Counted from the stretch's first letter, positions 1 to 10,479 are shown. The stretch: 26,824 nucleotides of DNA from Ophiocordyceps camponoti-saundersi (nom. inval.) (GCA_003339415.1 PDHQ01000400.1:1-26824); one strand, 5' to 3'. A program made the numbers and translations. The notes: generated by a model from the letters alone, not told the origin.

Positions 1-869
1 ATAAGTTAGATAGTAATTCTCTATAGAGAAAGCGATAAGAAGTCGGATTTCTATATAAAGATAAGAGGAATAAGGGAAAAGAAGGAGGGAACTATTTTAC
101 CGAAAATAGAAAATTATAAAAGAAGTGTATAAATTAGTAATTTATAGTATTAAATTCTAGTATTTAAAATAAGGTTATAATTCCGTTTAGTAGAGTTTTG
201 CTATAAGTTCTCTTTAAGACTTAACTTACGATTTACGACTTTTAGGATAGCTATAAAAATAAGGTTAAGGACTAATTATTAGTTAATTCCTTCCTCCCTT
301 GACAGAAACTAATCTATACTATATATCTAGTATTATAATAATTCCTATCCTATCTTAACCGCCTTTTATATTCCCGTCGTTATAAACTCTAAAAGGAAAA
401 AAAGGGTTCCGGAACTATTTAATTTAACCGTTTCTATGCCCTTCGTTCTACCCTAGGTAAGGCTAACATATATCTTTCTTTATCGTCTCTGCTACCGCCG
501 CTAAAGTATCTATCTATAATATATATATATATTTCCGTATTTATACCTGCAAAAAAAAGTATTAAAGAAATTATATAAGATTTTATAACGTATATTTCGG
601 TATTCTTAACGCCCTGCTATTAAAAATACGACTCGTACGGCTACTAGCACTATTTAGCACGACCCCCCCCTTATTCTATATAGATTATTATTTTAGGTTA
701 AAATAAGCATAACCGCCCTCCTCCTTTAACGTAGTTATTATTTCTTTCTTAATCCGTTAGTTCCCTTACTATACTAAAGTTATCTCTTTATAGCCTTTTA
801 TATTTTTTTCCCTACGTATATATATAATAGAAAAAAGAAAAGTTAGATAATTTAGTAAAAGAATTAAAT
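1..869. other. Degenerate AT-rich spacer
   Basis: No frame gives a convincing protein on either strand. The stretch holds an AT dinucleotide run near 519-532 and an 8-C run at 663-670. Its base context matches the RIP pattern of the rest of the window, so it is probably an old repeat mutated past recognition rather than ordinary intergenic DNA. Confidence 0.5.
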
Positions 870-2060
870 TGCAGCTTTTAGAAAATAAGAGTATATAAGG
901 ATAACGTCGACGATAAGTCTAACCTGCCCCGTACGTGCTAAATTAAACTCTAACTAGGCTTACTAGCGCTCGCCTTTATAAGCTACTATAAATAAATAAT
1001 ACTTATCTCTACTTACTTCTCCTACCCTATACTTGCTAAACGCGTAATATATCCTTGCTTTCTTTTCTTTAATATATATATTTAAATATATTTTTAATTC
1101 GTTATTCTTTCTTATATAGACTTTAGTTATACTCCCGCTTAGGTATATAATCGCATTTTTTAATAAATATTTCTAAAAATAAACCTCTCGAACCTTTTTA
1201 CTCGCGGTCTTACGTACTTTACTAACGTTAGCCGTATACTATTATTAGGCCTATACTCCCTATAATATCTAGCATAAGCCGCTTACTCGGCTATATACGC
1301 TTACTTCCCGTAAAACTCGATATACCTTCTCGTAAAGTAAAATTAAATATAAATAATACTTAGCGAAATAACTAGGAATTACGATTCGTCCTTACTATAA
1401 TCTTATAATCCCCTCGTATCTCTACTAATATATCCCCTTATATATATATTTCACTACGATTTTACCTACGAGTTTTTCTTTTTCTTTATCCTTTCTCCTT
1501 ATATACGTATATACTCTTACGTGCCCGTATACGATATAAAAGACTTTATTCTATAATATAATCCTCCCCTACTACGTATATTTAGAGCTTATAGCTAGAC
1601 TTTTCGGCGATTAATAAAACTTATACTAGAGATATATTACTACTAATTAGACCCGGATCCCGGTATAAACTAAACTATAACTATAGCCTCTCCTTTAGTA
1701 ACTTTAACCACTACGAATATACTATAAGAATTACGTACTATAATAATCTAACTATATTCGCAGATCCTTTATCTCTAAGACTAGTTAAACCCTTACCCTT
1801 ACTTAAAGGCTAATAGGACTCGTAGTAAAGGATCGACTACCTTACGGAATACCGCTCGAACTTTTTAACCTAGTAGCAAGGCCTCTTACGAACCCTTCTA
1901 GCTACTTACCCCGGTAAGATAGCTAAATACCGAAACTCGGGGGCGTTTAACGACTTTAGATATATACTCCCTCCTAATTATATTACTCGGTTTCGGGAAA
2001 AGCTTAGGATTATTATAATTTCCCTTAATAGTCCCGAAAGCTTTACGAGTAGGATAAAAT
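870..2060 (-). pseudogene. RIP-degraded coding relic, unknown protein
   Basis: Read on the minus strand from about 2050 down to 870, the sequence gives roughly 390 codons whose only interruptions are TAG or TAA of the RIP type. The distal part (about 1200 down to 870) is the clearest, with segments such as SGSITKVYIRKNNELKIY, ARIYYAFSKYRVGEVSRDKY and LARTGQVRLIVDVILIYS. The middle is rich in Lys and Arg (around 1440-1500). There is one frame change near 1390, so the original may have had an intron or suffered an indel. No ATG start survives. I do not recognise the family. The opposite strand also reads partly open between about 1820 and 2280, but with many more stops. Confidence 0.5.
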
Positions 2061-3256
2061 ATAGGAGTATCTTTTACTATTAGTAGTTAGTTTTAGGTTA
2101 ATTATACTACTCCCCGTGCCTATACCCGTTATAATATAGGAGTAGATACCCGTTTCCCTTATAGTCTTCGTTTCGCTAGAATACGTAGCGAAGCGCCTCG
2201 CTCCCGTGCCTATTCTTATTTCCCCTATCCCTCTTATTAATATCTAAGTCCGTAAGGCGGGTTTAGTACGCAAATACCTAAATATTACGTTAGTTATCTA
2301 CCTTATTATAAAATTACTTAGAATAATACTAATAGAAACTAAGAATTACTATCCTATCCCTACTAAGATTTCTACCTGCCCCCTAGCTTTCACTAGCACG
2401 TGCCCCTAACTATTTTACTAGGATTTCGCCTACTACGGTTTTTCTCTTTTCCCTCCTTCTCCGTAGCCTAGAATCTTTATTTATAATACTAATACTATTA
2501 TTTACTTAACGTCTCCTTTCCGTAATAATATTTAGTAAACGTAGCTATTATAATATTTATATTATATTAACTAACTAAGTATTCCTATACCCCCTAAAAA
2601 ATTCTTTATTAAATTTTCCGACTTTCTCCTTATAGCGCTTTCTCGTCCCCGTTACTATTCTTTAAAGATATATAACCGCGATAATAGCACGGTCTTATAA
2701 AACCTAACTATATCTAATAAGTTATTACTCTATTAACCTTTCTATTCCGTATATCTAAATATTAAAATAAAAGCTAAATATTATAAAAGAAACTCTAAAA
2801 CCGATATTAAGCTTAAAGAGAATAATACTAAACCTAATATAAAGACGATAAATACTAAGGTTAAAAAATAATCTAAACTTATATCTATAAGCTATATTTC
2901 TTATTCTCCTTATCTCCTTTCCTCTTTATATTATATACTTACTAACTATAAGCTTTATTTAAAAACTAGCCCCTTCCGCTTTTTAAAATAACTAATAACT
3001 AGTTAGGTCGCCTCCGTAACGTTACGCTCCTAAATATTAAGGTCGAAGATATTCCGACTATCTATATTAAAAAATCTTTAAAAAATAAATTATCTCCTTC
3101 TTCTAATAAAAAGCTAGCGTCTAAAAAAGCTAAGCGAAATAGTTTACTTAAAGAAGTAGTTTAGGTATTACTATTATAAAACTCTAAAGCTAGCCTTCCC
3201 TTTATTATATTACGTTTTATAACTATATACTAATATATATCTTATAAGTAATAGTA
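2061..3256. other. Spacer with a possible Lys-rich relic
   Basis: Most of this stretch has no readable frame. On the plus strand, about 3042-3170 reads as a short lysine- and serine-rich segment (VEDIPTIYIKKSLKNK, then SNKKLASKKAKRNSLLKEVV) with only one RIP-type stop. It ends before the Rrp5-like relic begins and is in keeping with a basic, disordered protein tail, but I cannot say whether it belongs to the same original gene. Nothing else is supported. Confidence 0.35.
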
Positions 3257-4120
3257 GCGGATACTTATAGCGCGTAACTATTAAGTTTAGTAACGGTTAC
3301 CTTATAGCTAGTAACGTTCGTAAGGTTAAAGAGTAGGGCGTATTTATCGTTATTAATAACTCGGCTAATATTAGCGGCCTATATTATAGTAGTTAGACGG
3401 CCGATAATCCGGTTAAGGACGCGACTAAATTATATAAAGCGCGGGATATCGTTAAATATAAAGTACTTAATATTAACGCGTAGAAGCGGAAGTTTAGCCT
3501 TAGCCTTAACTAATTGCTTTTTAAGATAAAGATAGTAATATAGCTTATCTATACTCGGATAAGGATAATAAAGGTGCTACTCTTATCGATAATAATACGG
3601 ATATAGATAACGTTATCTTAAAGTTATAAAAGAGCGATAACTAAGCGACGGAGAATATAAGCGATATAAAAGGAGAGTAAAATAACGCCGAACTTTAAAT
3701 TAGCGGCGGCGGTCTTAGGGCGCCTAAGAAAATCTTATAGGCTACCTACCCGCTTTACTTATCCTACTCTAAACCTAGCTCTAACGAGGAGCCCGGCTCT
3801 AGTAGTAAACGGCTAGCGTAATAAAAAAGAAGAAGAAGGCTTCGGTTAAAATTTATAGGATAATCACGCTCGACGCGCACGCCCCGTAAATAGCGAGCGA
3901 CTATAAGCGGCTACTCCTTAGCTAAGCTTAGTTATTAGCGCTATCTATCGTATATATATTTTTCCGGATATACGTAAGTAAGCTGCTTAAGGCGCGCGAG
4001 GTAGCGGGGCGTGCGATTAAGACTATTAGCGTGCGGGAAGAGGGCGAGAAGCTAAATATCTAAGTTACCTATCTTAACCTCGTAGTTATATTTCCGGAGG
4101 CGGGCGCGATTAATAGGCAG
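3257..4120 (+). pseudogene. RRP5: Rrp5-like rRNA-biogenesis protein relic (S1 + HAT)
   Basis: Three consecutive blocks match the order found in fungal Rrp5, a nucleolar factor needed for 18S and 5.8S/25S rRNA processing. Block 1, about 3289-3525, is an S1 RNA-binding domain: ASNVRKVKE, a RIP stop, then GVFIVINNSANISGLYYSS, DATKLYKARDIVKYKVLN and KRKFSLSL. Block 2, about 3525-3850, is acidic (repeated Asp and Asn) and ends in a basic patch. Block 3, about 3880-4120, looks like the first HAT repeats: ASDYKRLLLS, then KAREVAGRAIKTISVREE and an EKLNI-stop-VTYLNL core. The frame changes from 1 to 0 at a T-run near 3518 and to frame 2 before block 3. All stops are RIP type. It is a C-terminal fragment only: upstream S1 repeats and the remaining HAT repeats are absent, so it cannot be functional. 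Assignment rests on recalled family motifs; other S1 proteins lack the HAT follow-on. Confidence 0.75.
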
Positions 4121-4189
4121 GGTACTCTAAGCGCCCGATATATAAAAGTATCTTTATCTTAAAACGCTTAAATAATACGCCCTTATAAC

Positions 4190-5035
4190 TTTTAGATAAT
4201 TCCCCTTTAGCGATTTTCTATACTATTATTTGCTATTTATATTTCCTTTTTATACTCTTGCTTACGTTACCTTATAACCTTCGCAACGCACTATACTCTA
4301 TCCTAAGATATGCCTATTAGCTCTAGCCGTCTCGATAAAGTTCGCTACGGTTCCGTCTAATAATTTAGAAGACCCGCTCCTATTATAGGAATTCCCTATA
4401 ATAATATAATTAGCGTATCGGTTCCTAAACGCCCCGTATATAATAATATAGTCGTAGAATACCTAAGGTACCTTATTATTACGATAATAGCGGTATCGAT
4501 TAACTACCTCCTATAACTAGCTACTATAATACCTTATATCTAATCGCACTACCTAAAAAGGCGAGTAATATATATCTAATTTATATTATTCGGGTTATTA
4601 ATAACTACCGTAAGAGTTATATTTCTTTTCGGCAGCATAGCTACTACCTAGCTCTCCTAGTCCTATTTTACCTTATTATTTCCCGCTTTTCCGAAACGAA
4701 TTTCTCCTAGACTTACGTTTATCGCATAGTACTTAAGTTTCTTAGCGGAATCTGCCGATATCGTTCCTAGCGTATAGTAAAGCTTCCCGTTATATACGCT
4801 TTTCGTAATCTACCCGAACGGGGATCCTAGGAAGTTTACCGCTATATAAGTCTTAGACGACGATATTTCGCAATCTCGATATAATAATAACCCTCGAAAA
4901 ATCGTAAAATACTTAAAAAGCGTATACGAGGGAAAAAACACTAAATACTACCTATTTCTAATAATAAATAAAGTAAACTTAACGGAGAGAGGATTTTTTT
5001 CTACGCTACACGATTAATTTTTATATTTTATATAT
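4190..5035 (-). pseudogene. Copy A of a four-copy unknown gene family
   Basis: Minus-strand relic, beginning near 5030 and running down to about 4190. Readable blocks in order are FPRIRFLSILRFFEGYYYIE; YNGKLYYTLGTISADSAKKL with KYYAINVSLGEIRFGKAGNN (about 4780-4660); a block with NNPNNIN and GIIVASYR (about 4600-4510); FYDYIIIYGAFRNRYANYII (about 4455-4395); and LLDGTVANFIETARANRHIL (about 4370-4305). Stops are RIP type, plus at least one frame change near 4510. The TISADSA motif is shared with copy B, and the Y-I-K-V / FRD-Y-NY-I-V-I block is shared by all four copies. The C-terminal end starts immediately beside the Rrp5-like relic. I do not recognise the family; nothing suggests a membrane protein or signal peptide. 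Confidence 0.65.
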
Positions 5036-5262
5036 ATACGGCTTCGATTACTAAGTTATTACGTGTTTATTCCCTTACTATATCTATAAGTTATAATCTC
5101 TTCCCTCTAGATACCTCCTCTGCTATTTTGCGAGTATTCTTATCTTTCACGCCTAATTCTATATACTATCTTTATAACTATATTACTTTAGATAAACTTC
5201 GCTACCTACCTATATGCTTTTCTCTACTAACTAATTAAAACTTAGGATTATAATACCCGCGC
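5036..5262 (-). repeat. 5' flank of copy A, shared with copy C
   Basis: This stretch aligns colinearly with the flank of copy C at about 9150-9385. The best part is 5191-5261 against 9301-9384, including the shared words tactttagata and taggatta. Copies B and D have a different flank further out, so A and C form one pair and B and D another. It lies upstream of the coding relic and would have held promoter or 5' UTR sequence in the ancestral unit. Confidence 0.6.
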
Positions 5263-6214
5263 GTTACGAGAATATTATAAGTAGAAGTATATAGAAATAA
5301 TATAATATCTTAAGTTTTATCTAAAAACGTAGTAAAGAACGGTATAGTCTTTGCAAGTAGCGAGTATAAATAATAATACTATAATCTTACCGCTTAGCTA
5401 TATACCCTAAACTACTTTATAGCGATTATTTCCTTTTTAGGATTTTTAGTTATTACTTATAAAACTAATACTTACTTTTAAGCTATAAAGGAAGCACCTT
5501 CTAATTTATATATACGTAATACTTTCTAGGTATATTATACTTATACGATAACGACGATTAAGGTACGTACTATCGCTACGATTCTATTATAAGGTGACGG
5601 CAGTATTAATAAAGGTGTTAATATTCTTAATACTATAACTAGAATAATAACTCTGCTAGGTTTATATCGCTAGACTAGGCCCTTAAAGAGGGCCGGCAGC
5701 GCTAACTAAGTAAGAGGGATATCTATAAGGTAGGTTATATAATAGATTCCCCTCTAGACCGCTATATAATAAGCGATAAAGGACCTATAATAATCGCTGT
5801 TAATAGATAGGTTTATAACGCCTTATCTTCTAATACCGAATATAACTCCTTATAAAGGTAGAGATATAGCGCGCCCGTAATTAAAAGGAAACGCGCTTTA
5901 CTAAATAGTCGGATAGGCTAACGAATATAACCGAGTCCTACTAACTATATAATAAGCCTCCTCGCTAGTTAAATATATAGCTTTTATATACTAATCGAAA
6001 CGCTAAATAACGATACTCGAAATATTATCTTAATACCCTAACTATCTCCTTTACTTACTTAGAGACTTAGCGTATAAAAAGCCGAACTTTTAAAGAGATT
6101 TTTAGTACGTACCCTATAACGCGATCTAAAAGCATCGTGCGCGGTAATTTAGTAATAAAACGCGTCCTTACCTAGCTTATTTAATACTTATAGATAGTAT
6201 ACCTTTAAGATTCT
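5263..6214. other. Degenerate spacer between copies A and B
   Basis: No protein can be assigned. A plus-strand frame over about 5980-6130 is moderately open (segments NDTRNIILIP and KAELLKRFLVRTL, with two RIP-type stops), which hints at one more coding relic, but the evidence is thin. The stretch contains a short complementary pair, gggcc and ggccc-like words, near 5678-5695. Base context is fully RIP-like. Confidence 0.35.
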
Positions 6215-7195
6215 TAGAAGATTCCCCTTTAGGTATTTTTCTTATTATAACCTACTATCTATATTCTTTTAGTATACTCCCCTTTTCGCTACCTTATAAC
6301 TTTAAGCACTTATAATATATCCTACTAGGACGCGGCTAGCTACTCTAAGCCCCTATTCGATATCTAAACGGTTCTTTCTAAGCAATCTAGCAATTTACCC
6401 TCGTTCCTAATATATAGAGTTCCTATAACGATATAATTAGTATATTAATCCCTAAACTCCCCCGCAACCTTAATATAGTTTATAAACGCCTAGTGCACGC
6501 TTTTATTACTATATCCGTAGTATCGTCTAACTACCTCTCTATAACTAGCTATTATAATCCCCTATATCTAGTTAGGTATCCTAAGAATACTAGCGATATA
6601 TCTCTTATCTATATTATTCCGGTTATTAAGAGGTATAGTAATATTTAAGTTCCTCTTCGTAGGTAAGGCTATTACCCTCTCCTCGCTATCCTATTTTTTC
6701 TTAGTATCTCTCGCTTTCCCCGAACGACTATTTAATAGACTTATATTCGTTACACGATATTTAAGCCTCGTAGCAGAGTCTGCCGATATCGTTTCTAGGC
6801 TATAAAAGATCTCCTCCTCCCTAATAGTCTTCTTAATCCTCCTAAATAGCGATCTTAGGAAATCTACGTCCGCGGGAGTCTGCCTTATAGATATCTTATA
6901 ATATTAAGAAAATAATAACCTTTAGGATATAAAAGAATACTTAAAAGGCGGCCGCGAGAACGGAAAACCGAAGATTTTACCCTCTCCTTACGATAAATAG
7001 AGTAAAGTTAACGACGGGAGTGTTTTTCGGGCTATACGACGAATCTCGATACTTTGCGGGATTTAGAAGAAAACGTAAATCGCTACCGCGAGAAAGGAAA
7101 TAAAAACTTTAACGTCTCTATAACGGTAAATAAAGTAAACTTAATAAGAGAGGATTCCCTACGCGGTATAACGAATATCCTAATTTTTATATATT
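6215..7195 (-). pseudogene. Copy B of the four-copy unknown gene family
   Basis: Minus-strand relic homologous to A, C and D. Blocks from its 5' end are FLRSLFRRIKKTIREEEIFY (about 6880-6810), ETISADSATRLKYRVTNISL, SGKARDTKKK, EERVIA, then after a stop GIIIASYREVVRRYYGYSNK (about 6560-6500), NYIKVAGEFRD-stop-YTNYIVIGT (about 6485-6415) and LLDCLERTV. Interruptions are RIP-type stops. The C-terminal flank at 6217-6310 matches that of A at 4196-4280, including the shared words attccccttta and taccttataac. The 5' part carries an internal tandem duplication and its upstream DNA is one arm of a large inverted repeat. Function unknown. Confidence 0.65.
6975..7190 (-). repeat. Internal ~125-bp tandem duplication in copy B
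   Basis: A unit around 6990-7060 (cgataaatagagtaaagtta ... gacgaatctcg) recurs at about 7120-7190 (ggtaaataaagtaaactta ... aacgaatatcc). Copy C has the same arrangement at about 8940-9012 and 9075-9150, while copy A shows only one unit (about 4965-5030). The duplication therefore predates the split of B and C, or was lost in A. It falls at the 5' end of the coding relic. Confidence 0.6.
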
Positions 7196-7858
7196 TATAC
7201 CTTAAATTACTAATTTCTTACGTTTTTATTCCTTCTTTAACTTTTAAAGTTACGATTCTTTCCTTCTAAACGCTTTTCCTATATTTTTCTACTATTCTTT
7301 ATTTACGCTAAAAGAATCTATATAATAACTCTCTAAACTACCTACTTAGAATATACTTCGGTACCTTCTTATATATAACCTAGACCGACTAATTAGCTTT
7401 CGAGATTAGCGGACTTATTACCGATAGTCTAACTAATAGGCTTATTAGATTACTATACTAGCAGTATATACTGCCGGTACGTACCTGCTATTCGATTTTT
7501 CGAGTTTTTTTTTTAGTATTATATTATTTTTCTTCCCTCTCTCTTACGGCTTTAGTATTTTTTCCTCGGCTTTCTGCCTCTTTTTTAGCACTAATAGTTT
7601 CTCCTTTTCTAAGTTTAGTTTTCCCTATCCCCGGAGGGTATATATTAGGGGTAGTAGAGAGGGTACTAAGGGCGTATATACGATATATAGAAGTATAGTT
7701 TACTGCGAGGGTTAGACTATATGCCTCCGGAGGGTTAGACGATTCTCCTTTATATATTAACCCCTATTCCTAGTACCTCTATTCCTATATTTCCCCTCTT
7801 ATTTTAGGTGCGCTAGCCTTATACTAAGATACTTATATTTAGAAGGTATATATATTAG
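7180..7858 (+). repeat. Left arm of large inverted repeat
   Basis: The reverse complement of this stretch aligns with 9615-10430. Diagnostic shared words, reading the right arm, include ctcgaaagctaattagtcgg, gaaggtaccgaagtatat, tttagcactaatagtttct and gttagacgattc. Identity looks like roughly 75-80 percent by eye despite RIP. The left arm is shorter: it lacks about 130-160 bases present in the right arm at about 9965-10125. The outer ends join the coding relics B (left) and D (right), so the repeated unit is gene plus upstream region, arranged head to head. Confidence 0.8.
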
Positions 7859-8149
7859 GGATTAGCCTAACCTAGGTAGGTAAACGGAATATAGTTCTAT
7901 TTATCTATTAAGTCTATATCTTAGTATTCTTTCTATCCGCGCTATCTAGTATACCCGATAAATACCTATAGATAGTATATATATAGGCAGCCACCTAGCA
8001 GGCACTTATATAACCTAGCTAGCGGGCCCTTTCTTCTTCCCTTATAGCTACGTAGCCTAAGCTTAGCCTCCTTATTATTATACTTATATATATATATTTT
8101 ACTTCTTCGTTACCTTATTATAGTAATAGTCTCCTTATAAGAGCTATTA
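7859..8149. other. Spacer inside the inverted repeat, left side
   Basis: This is unique sequence between the left arm and the C-terminal end of copy C. It contains several ctag-rich stretches and no readable frame. It has no recognisable partner on the other side of copy C. Confidence 0.4.
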
Positions 8150-9150
8150 TAGTATGCCTTTACTATTTAAGACTTTTTATCTTTAGTAACTTCCTTTATT
8201 ATTATATTCTATTAATATTTATTTTCTATACCCCTCCTTACGCGCTATTATAACCTTAGCTATCTATTATATATCCTGCCGAGACGCGTTTAGTGCCTCT
8301 AAGCCTCTAAATAGATATCGAAACCGTTCCCTTCTAAGGAACCGGAGGACTCCGATACGCTCTTATAGCACGGATTTCTTATAACGATATAATTAGCATA
8401 TTAATCTCTAAAGGCCTTAGCAACCTTAATATATTCGTAGAACGGCCAGGGCACGCTCTTATCCTTATATTCCCCGTATAGATTAACTATATCTTTATAA
8501 CTAGCTACTATAATCCCTTATATTTAGTTAAATATCCTAAAAAGGCGAGCGATTTATCTCTAATTTATAATATCCGGGTTATTAAAAGCTAAGCAAATAG
8601 TCACAGCTCTCTTCGACTTTTTAGCTATAACCCTCTCCTCGTTATCTTATTTTATCTTATTATTTATCGCTTTTCCCTAAACTATAGCTTAAAATACTTA
8701 TATTAGTAGTATATTACTTAAGCATCTCGTTAGAATTCCCCGATACTATCTATAATATATAGTAAAGATTGCCGTTTTAGATACGCTTTCTAATCGGCCT
8801 AAATAGGGATCCGGGAAAATCGATAACCTTACGAGTCTCTAATAAAGATATCTCGTAATATAGATATAACGATAACCCTTAGGATAACGTAAGATACGTA
8901 AAGGGCGAGCGCTAAAAAAAAACGAAGATTCTAGCCGTTTCTTACGATAAATAGAAAGAAATTAATAAAAGGACGATTTTTTTAGGCGGCGCGATAAATC
9001 TCGATAACCCTTAGTACGTAGAAGAATACGAGAATCCTAATCGCGAAGAAAAAAAACGAAGATTCTACGCCTCTATAACGATAATAAATAAAGTTAAGTT
9101 AACGAGAGAGGATTTTTTCACGCGGCGCGACGAATCTCCTAAATTTATAC
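8150..9150 (-). pseudogene. Copy C of the four-copy unknown gene family
   Basis: Minus-strand relic, the best preserved copy in the central region. From the 5' side: FFFSARPLRILRYPKGYRYI (about 8935-8870), RYLYQRLVRLSIFPDPYLGR (to about 8800), TTNISILSYSLGKSDK (about 8710-8660), NEERVIA, NNPDIIN, then GIIVASYKDIVNLYGEYKDK (about 8525-8465) running into SVPWPFYEYIKVAKAFRD (about 8465-8404) and YANYIVIRNP. An intact Trp codon survives in the SVPWPF segment, showing that not every target was hit. RIP-type stops and at least one frame change (near 8650) are present. The 5' part has the same tandem duplication as copy B. It sits inside the B/D inverted repeat but its own upstream flank resembles that of copy A. 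Confidence 0.68.
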
Positions 9151-9385
9151 GTTTACGCTTCGAATTACTAATCTACGCCGCTTTTATTCCTTTACTAATA
9201 TCTAAAAGTTACCTTTTCTTACCCCTAAATACCTCCTCTACTATTTTTCTAGTATTTCTATCCTTAACCCTTAATTCTATATACCCTCTTTATAGCTTTA
9301 TTACTTTAGATAGACTTTAGTACTTACTTACGTGCTTTCTTCCGTTAACTAATAAAAACCTAGGATTACGACGCCTTTCTTTATT
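9151..9385 (-). repeat. 5' flank of copy C, shared with copy A
   Basis: Colinear with 5036-5262 upstream of copy A: shared words include aatacctcctctacta-like sequence (9231 against 5111), taattctatata (9271 against 5156) and the tactttagata block. This indicates that A and C arose by duplication of a unit that includes upstream DNA. Confidence 0.6.
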
Positions 9386-9614
9386 AGCTACCTAATTAGA
9401 TTACTCTTATAGTTTAACTACCCTATAGTCTATGCCTCGACCGGCTACGGCTTAAGACTAGTTAGCCCGTTTATATAGCCTAACGGTTTAATTTAAGAGT
9501 GCTACTAAAGCTATATATTATATTACCGTAATAAAGTTATTAGTAAAATAGAGCACCTCTCTTAATATTACCTACTTACTAGGCAATATATATAAATATA
9601 TATATATATATATA
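9386..9614. repeat. Spacer with AT microsatellite
   Basis: No gene is readable. The stretch ends in an AT dinucleotide tract at about 9593-9616 that abuts the inner end of the right inverted-repeat arm. The left arm ends in a much shorter tatata run near 7850, so the tract may have expanded on one side only. Confidence 0.5.
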
Positions 9615-10430
9615 TTATATTAGCTAATAGCTTCTAGGTATAGGTACCTTAGTATAAGGCCGGCCTACCTAAAACTAGGGGGGAAATGCAGGACTAGAAG
9701 TACTAGGACTAGGGGTCGATATATAAAGGGGAATCGTCTAACCCTCTAAAAGTATACGGTCTAAGTCTAACCTTTATAGTGAACTATGCCTTTATATATC
9801 GTACGCCCCCGTACTCACTTCCCCACCCCTAACACACCCCCTCCGGGGCTAAGAAAAATAGGCCCGGAAAGGAAGAAACTATTAGTGCTAAAAAAGAAGC
9901 AGAAAAGCCTCGGAAAAAATACACTAAAGCCTGAGAATAAAGGAAGGAAAAAATAGCCGTAAAAGTATAAATGTTAAGAGGGGTCCACGTAACTAGCCCC
10001 GCCCGACCTCGCATACGACCTAGCCTAGCTATCCTAGCCTAGACCTAGCATATATATATAATACACATATTAATGCACCTACCCGATAGCCTATGCCTAC
10101 CTTATATTACTATAGTAAAAATCGAACATTTCGAAAGAGGGTACGTACCGATAGTATATACTATCGGCTAGTAATCTAGTAACCTTATTAGTTAGATTAT
10201 CGATAATAGGTGCGGTGATCTCGAAAGCTAATTAGTCGGCCGAGGACGCACGTGAGAAGGTACCGAAGTATATATAAAGTAGGCGTTTTAGGGAGCGTTA
10301 TAAATAGTCTTTAGCGTAAACGATAAACTATAGAAAAATATAGGAAAAGCGTCTAAAAGGAAAGTATTATAATTTTAAAAAATAGAAAGGAAATAATAGC
10401 GTTATAAATTAATAGACCGGGGCCCGCTTA
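9615..10430 (-). repeat. Right arm of large inverted repeat
   Basis: Reverse-complement partner of 7180-7858. Inner end near the AT tract at 9615; outer end runs into copy D. It contains an extra block of about 130-160 bases (about 9965-10125) absent from the left arm. CpA is retained here far more than elsewhere: I count about 13 CpA in 9661-10080, with clusters such as ccccacccctaacacacccc and atacacat. The arm is therefore less mutated than its partner. Confidence 0.8.
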
Positions 10431-10479
10431 TAAATAGAAACGAAAAATTCAGCGCGCGTAGGAAAATTCTGCTATTTTT

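Noticed and set aside
7054..7269. 71-codon ATG frame on the plus strand
   Set aside because: It runs antisense through the 5' end and flank of copy B, whose minus-strand reading has homology to three other copies. No homology supports the plus frame.
9829..10014. 61-codon minus-strand frame
   Set aside because: It lies in the RIP-light part of the inverted-repeat arm, where stops are simply rarer. The matching part of the left arm does not keep the frame.
7180..10430. Terminal inverted repeats of a DNA transposon
   Set aside because: The arms continue outwards into homologous coding relics B and D, so they are head-to-head duplicated units rather than element ends.
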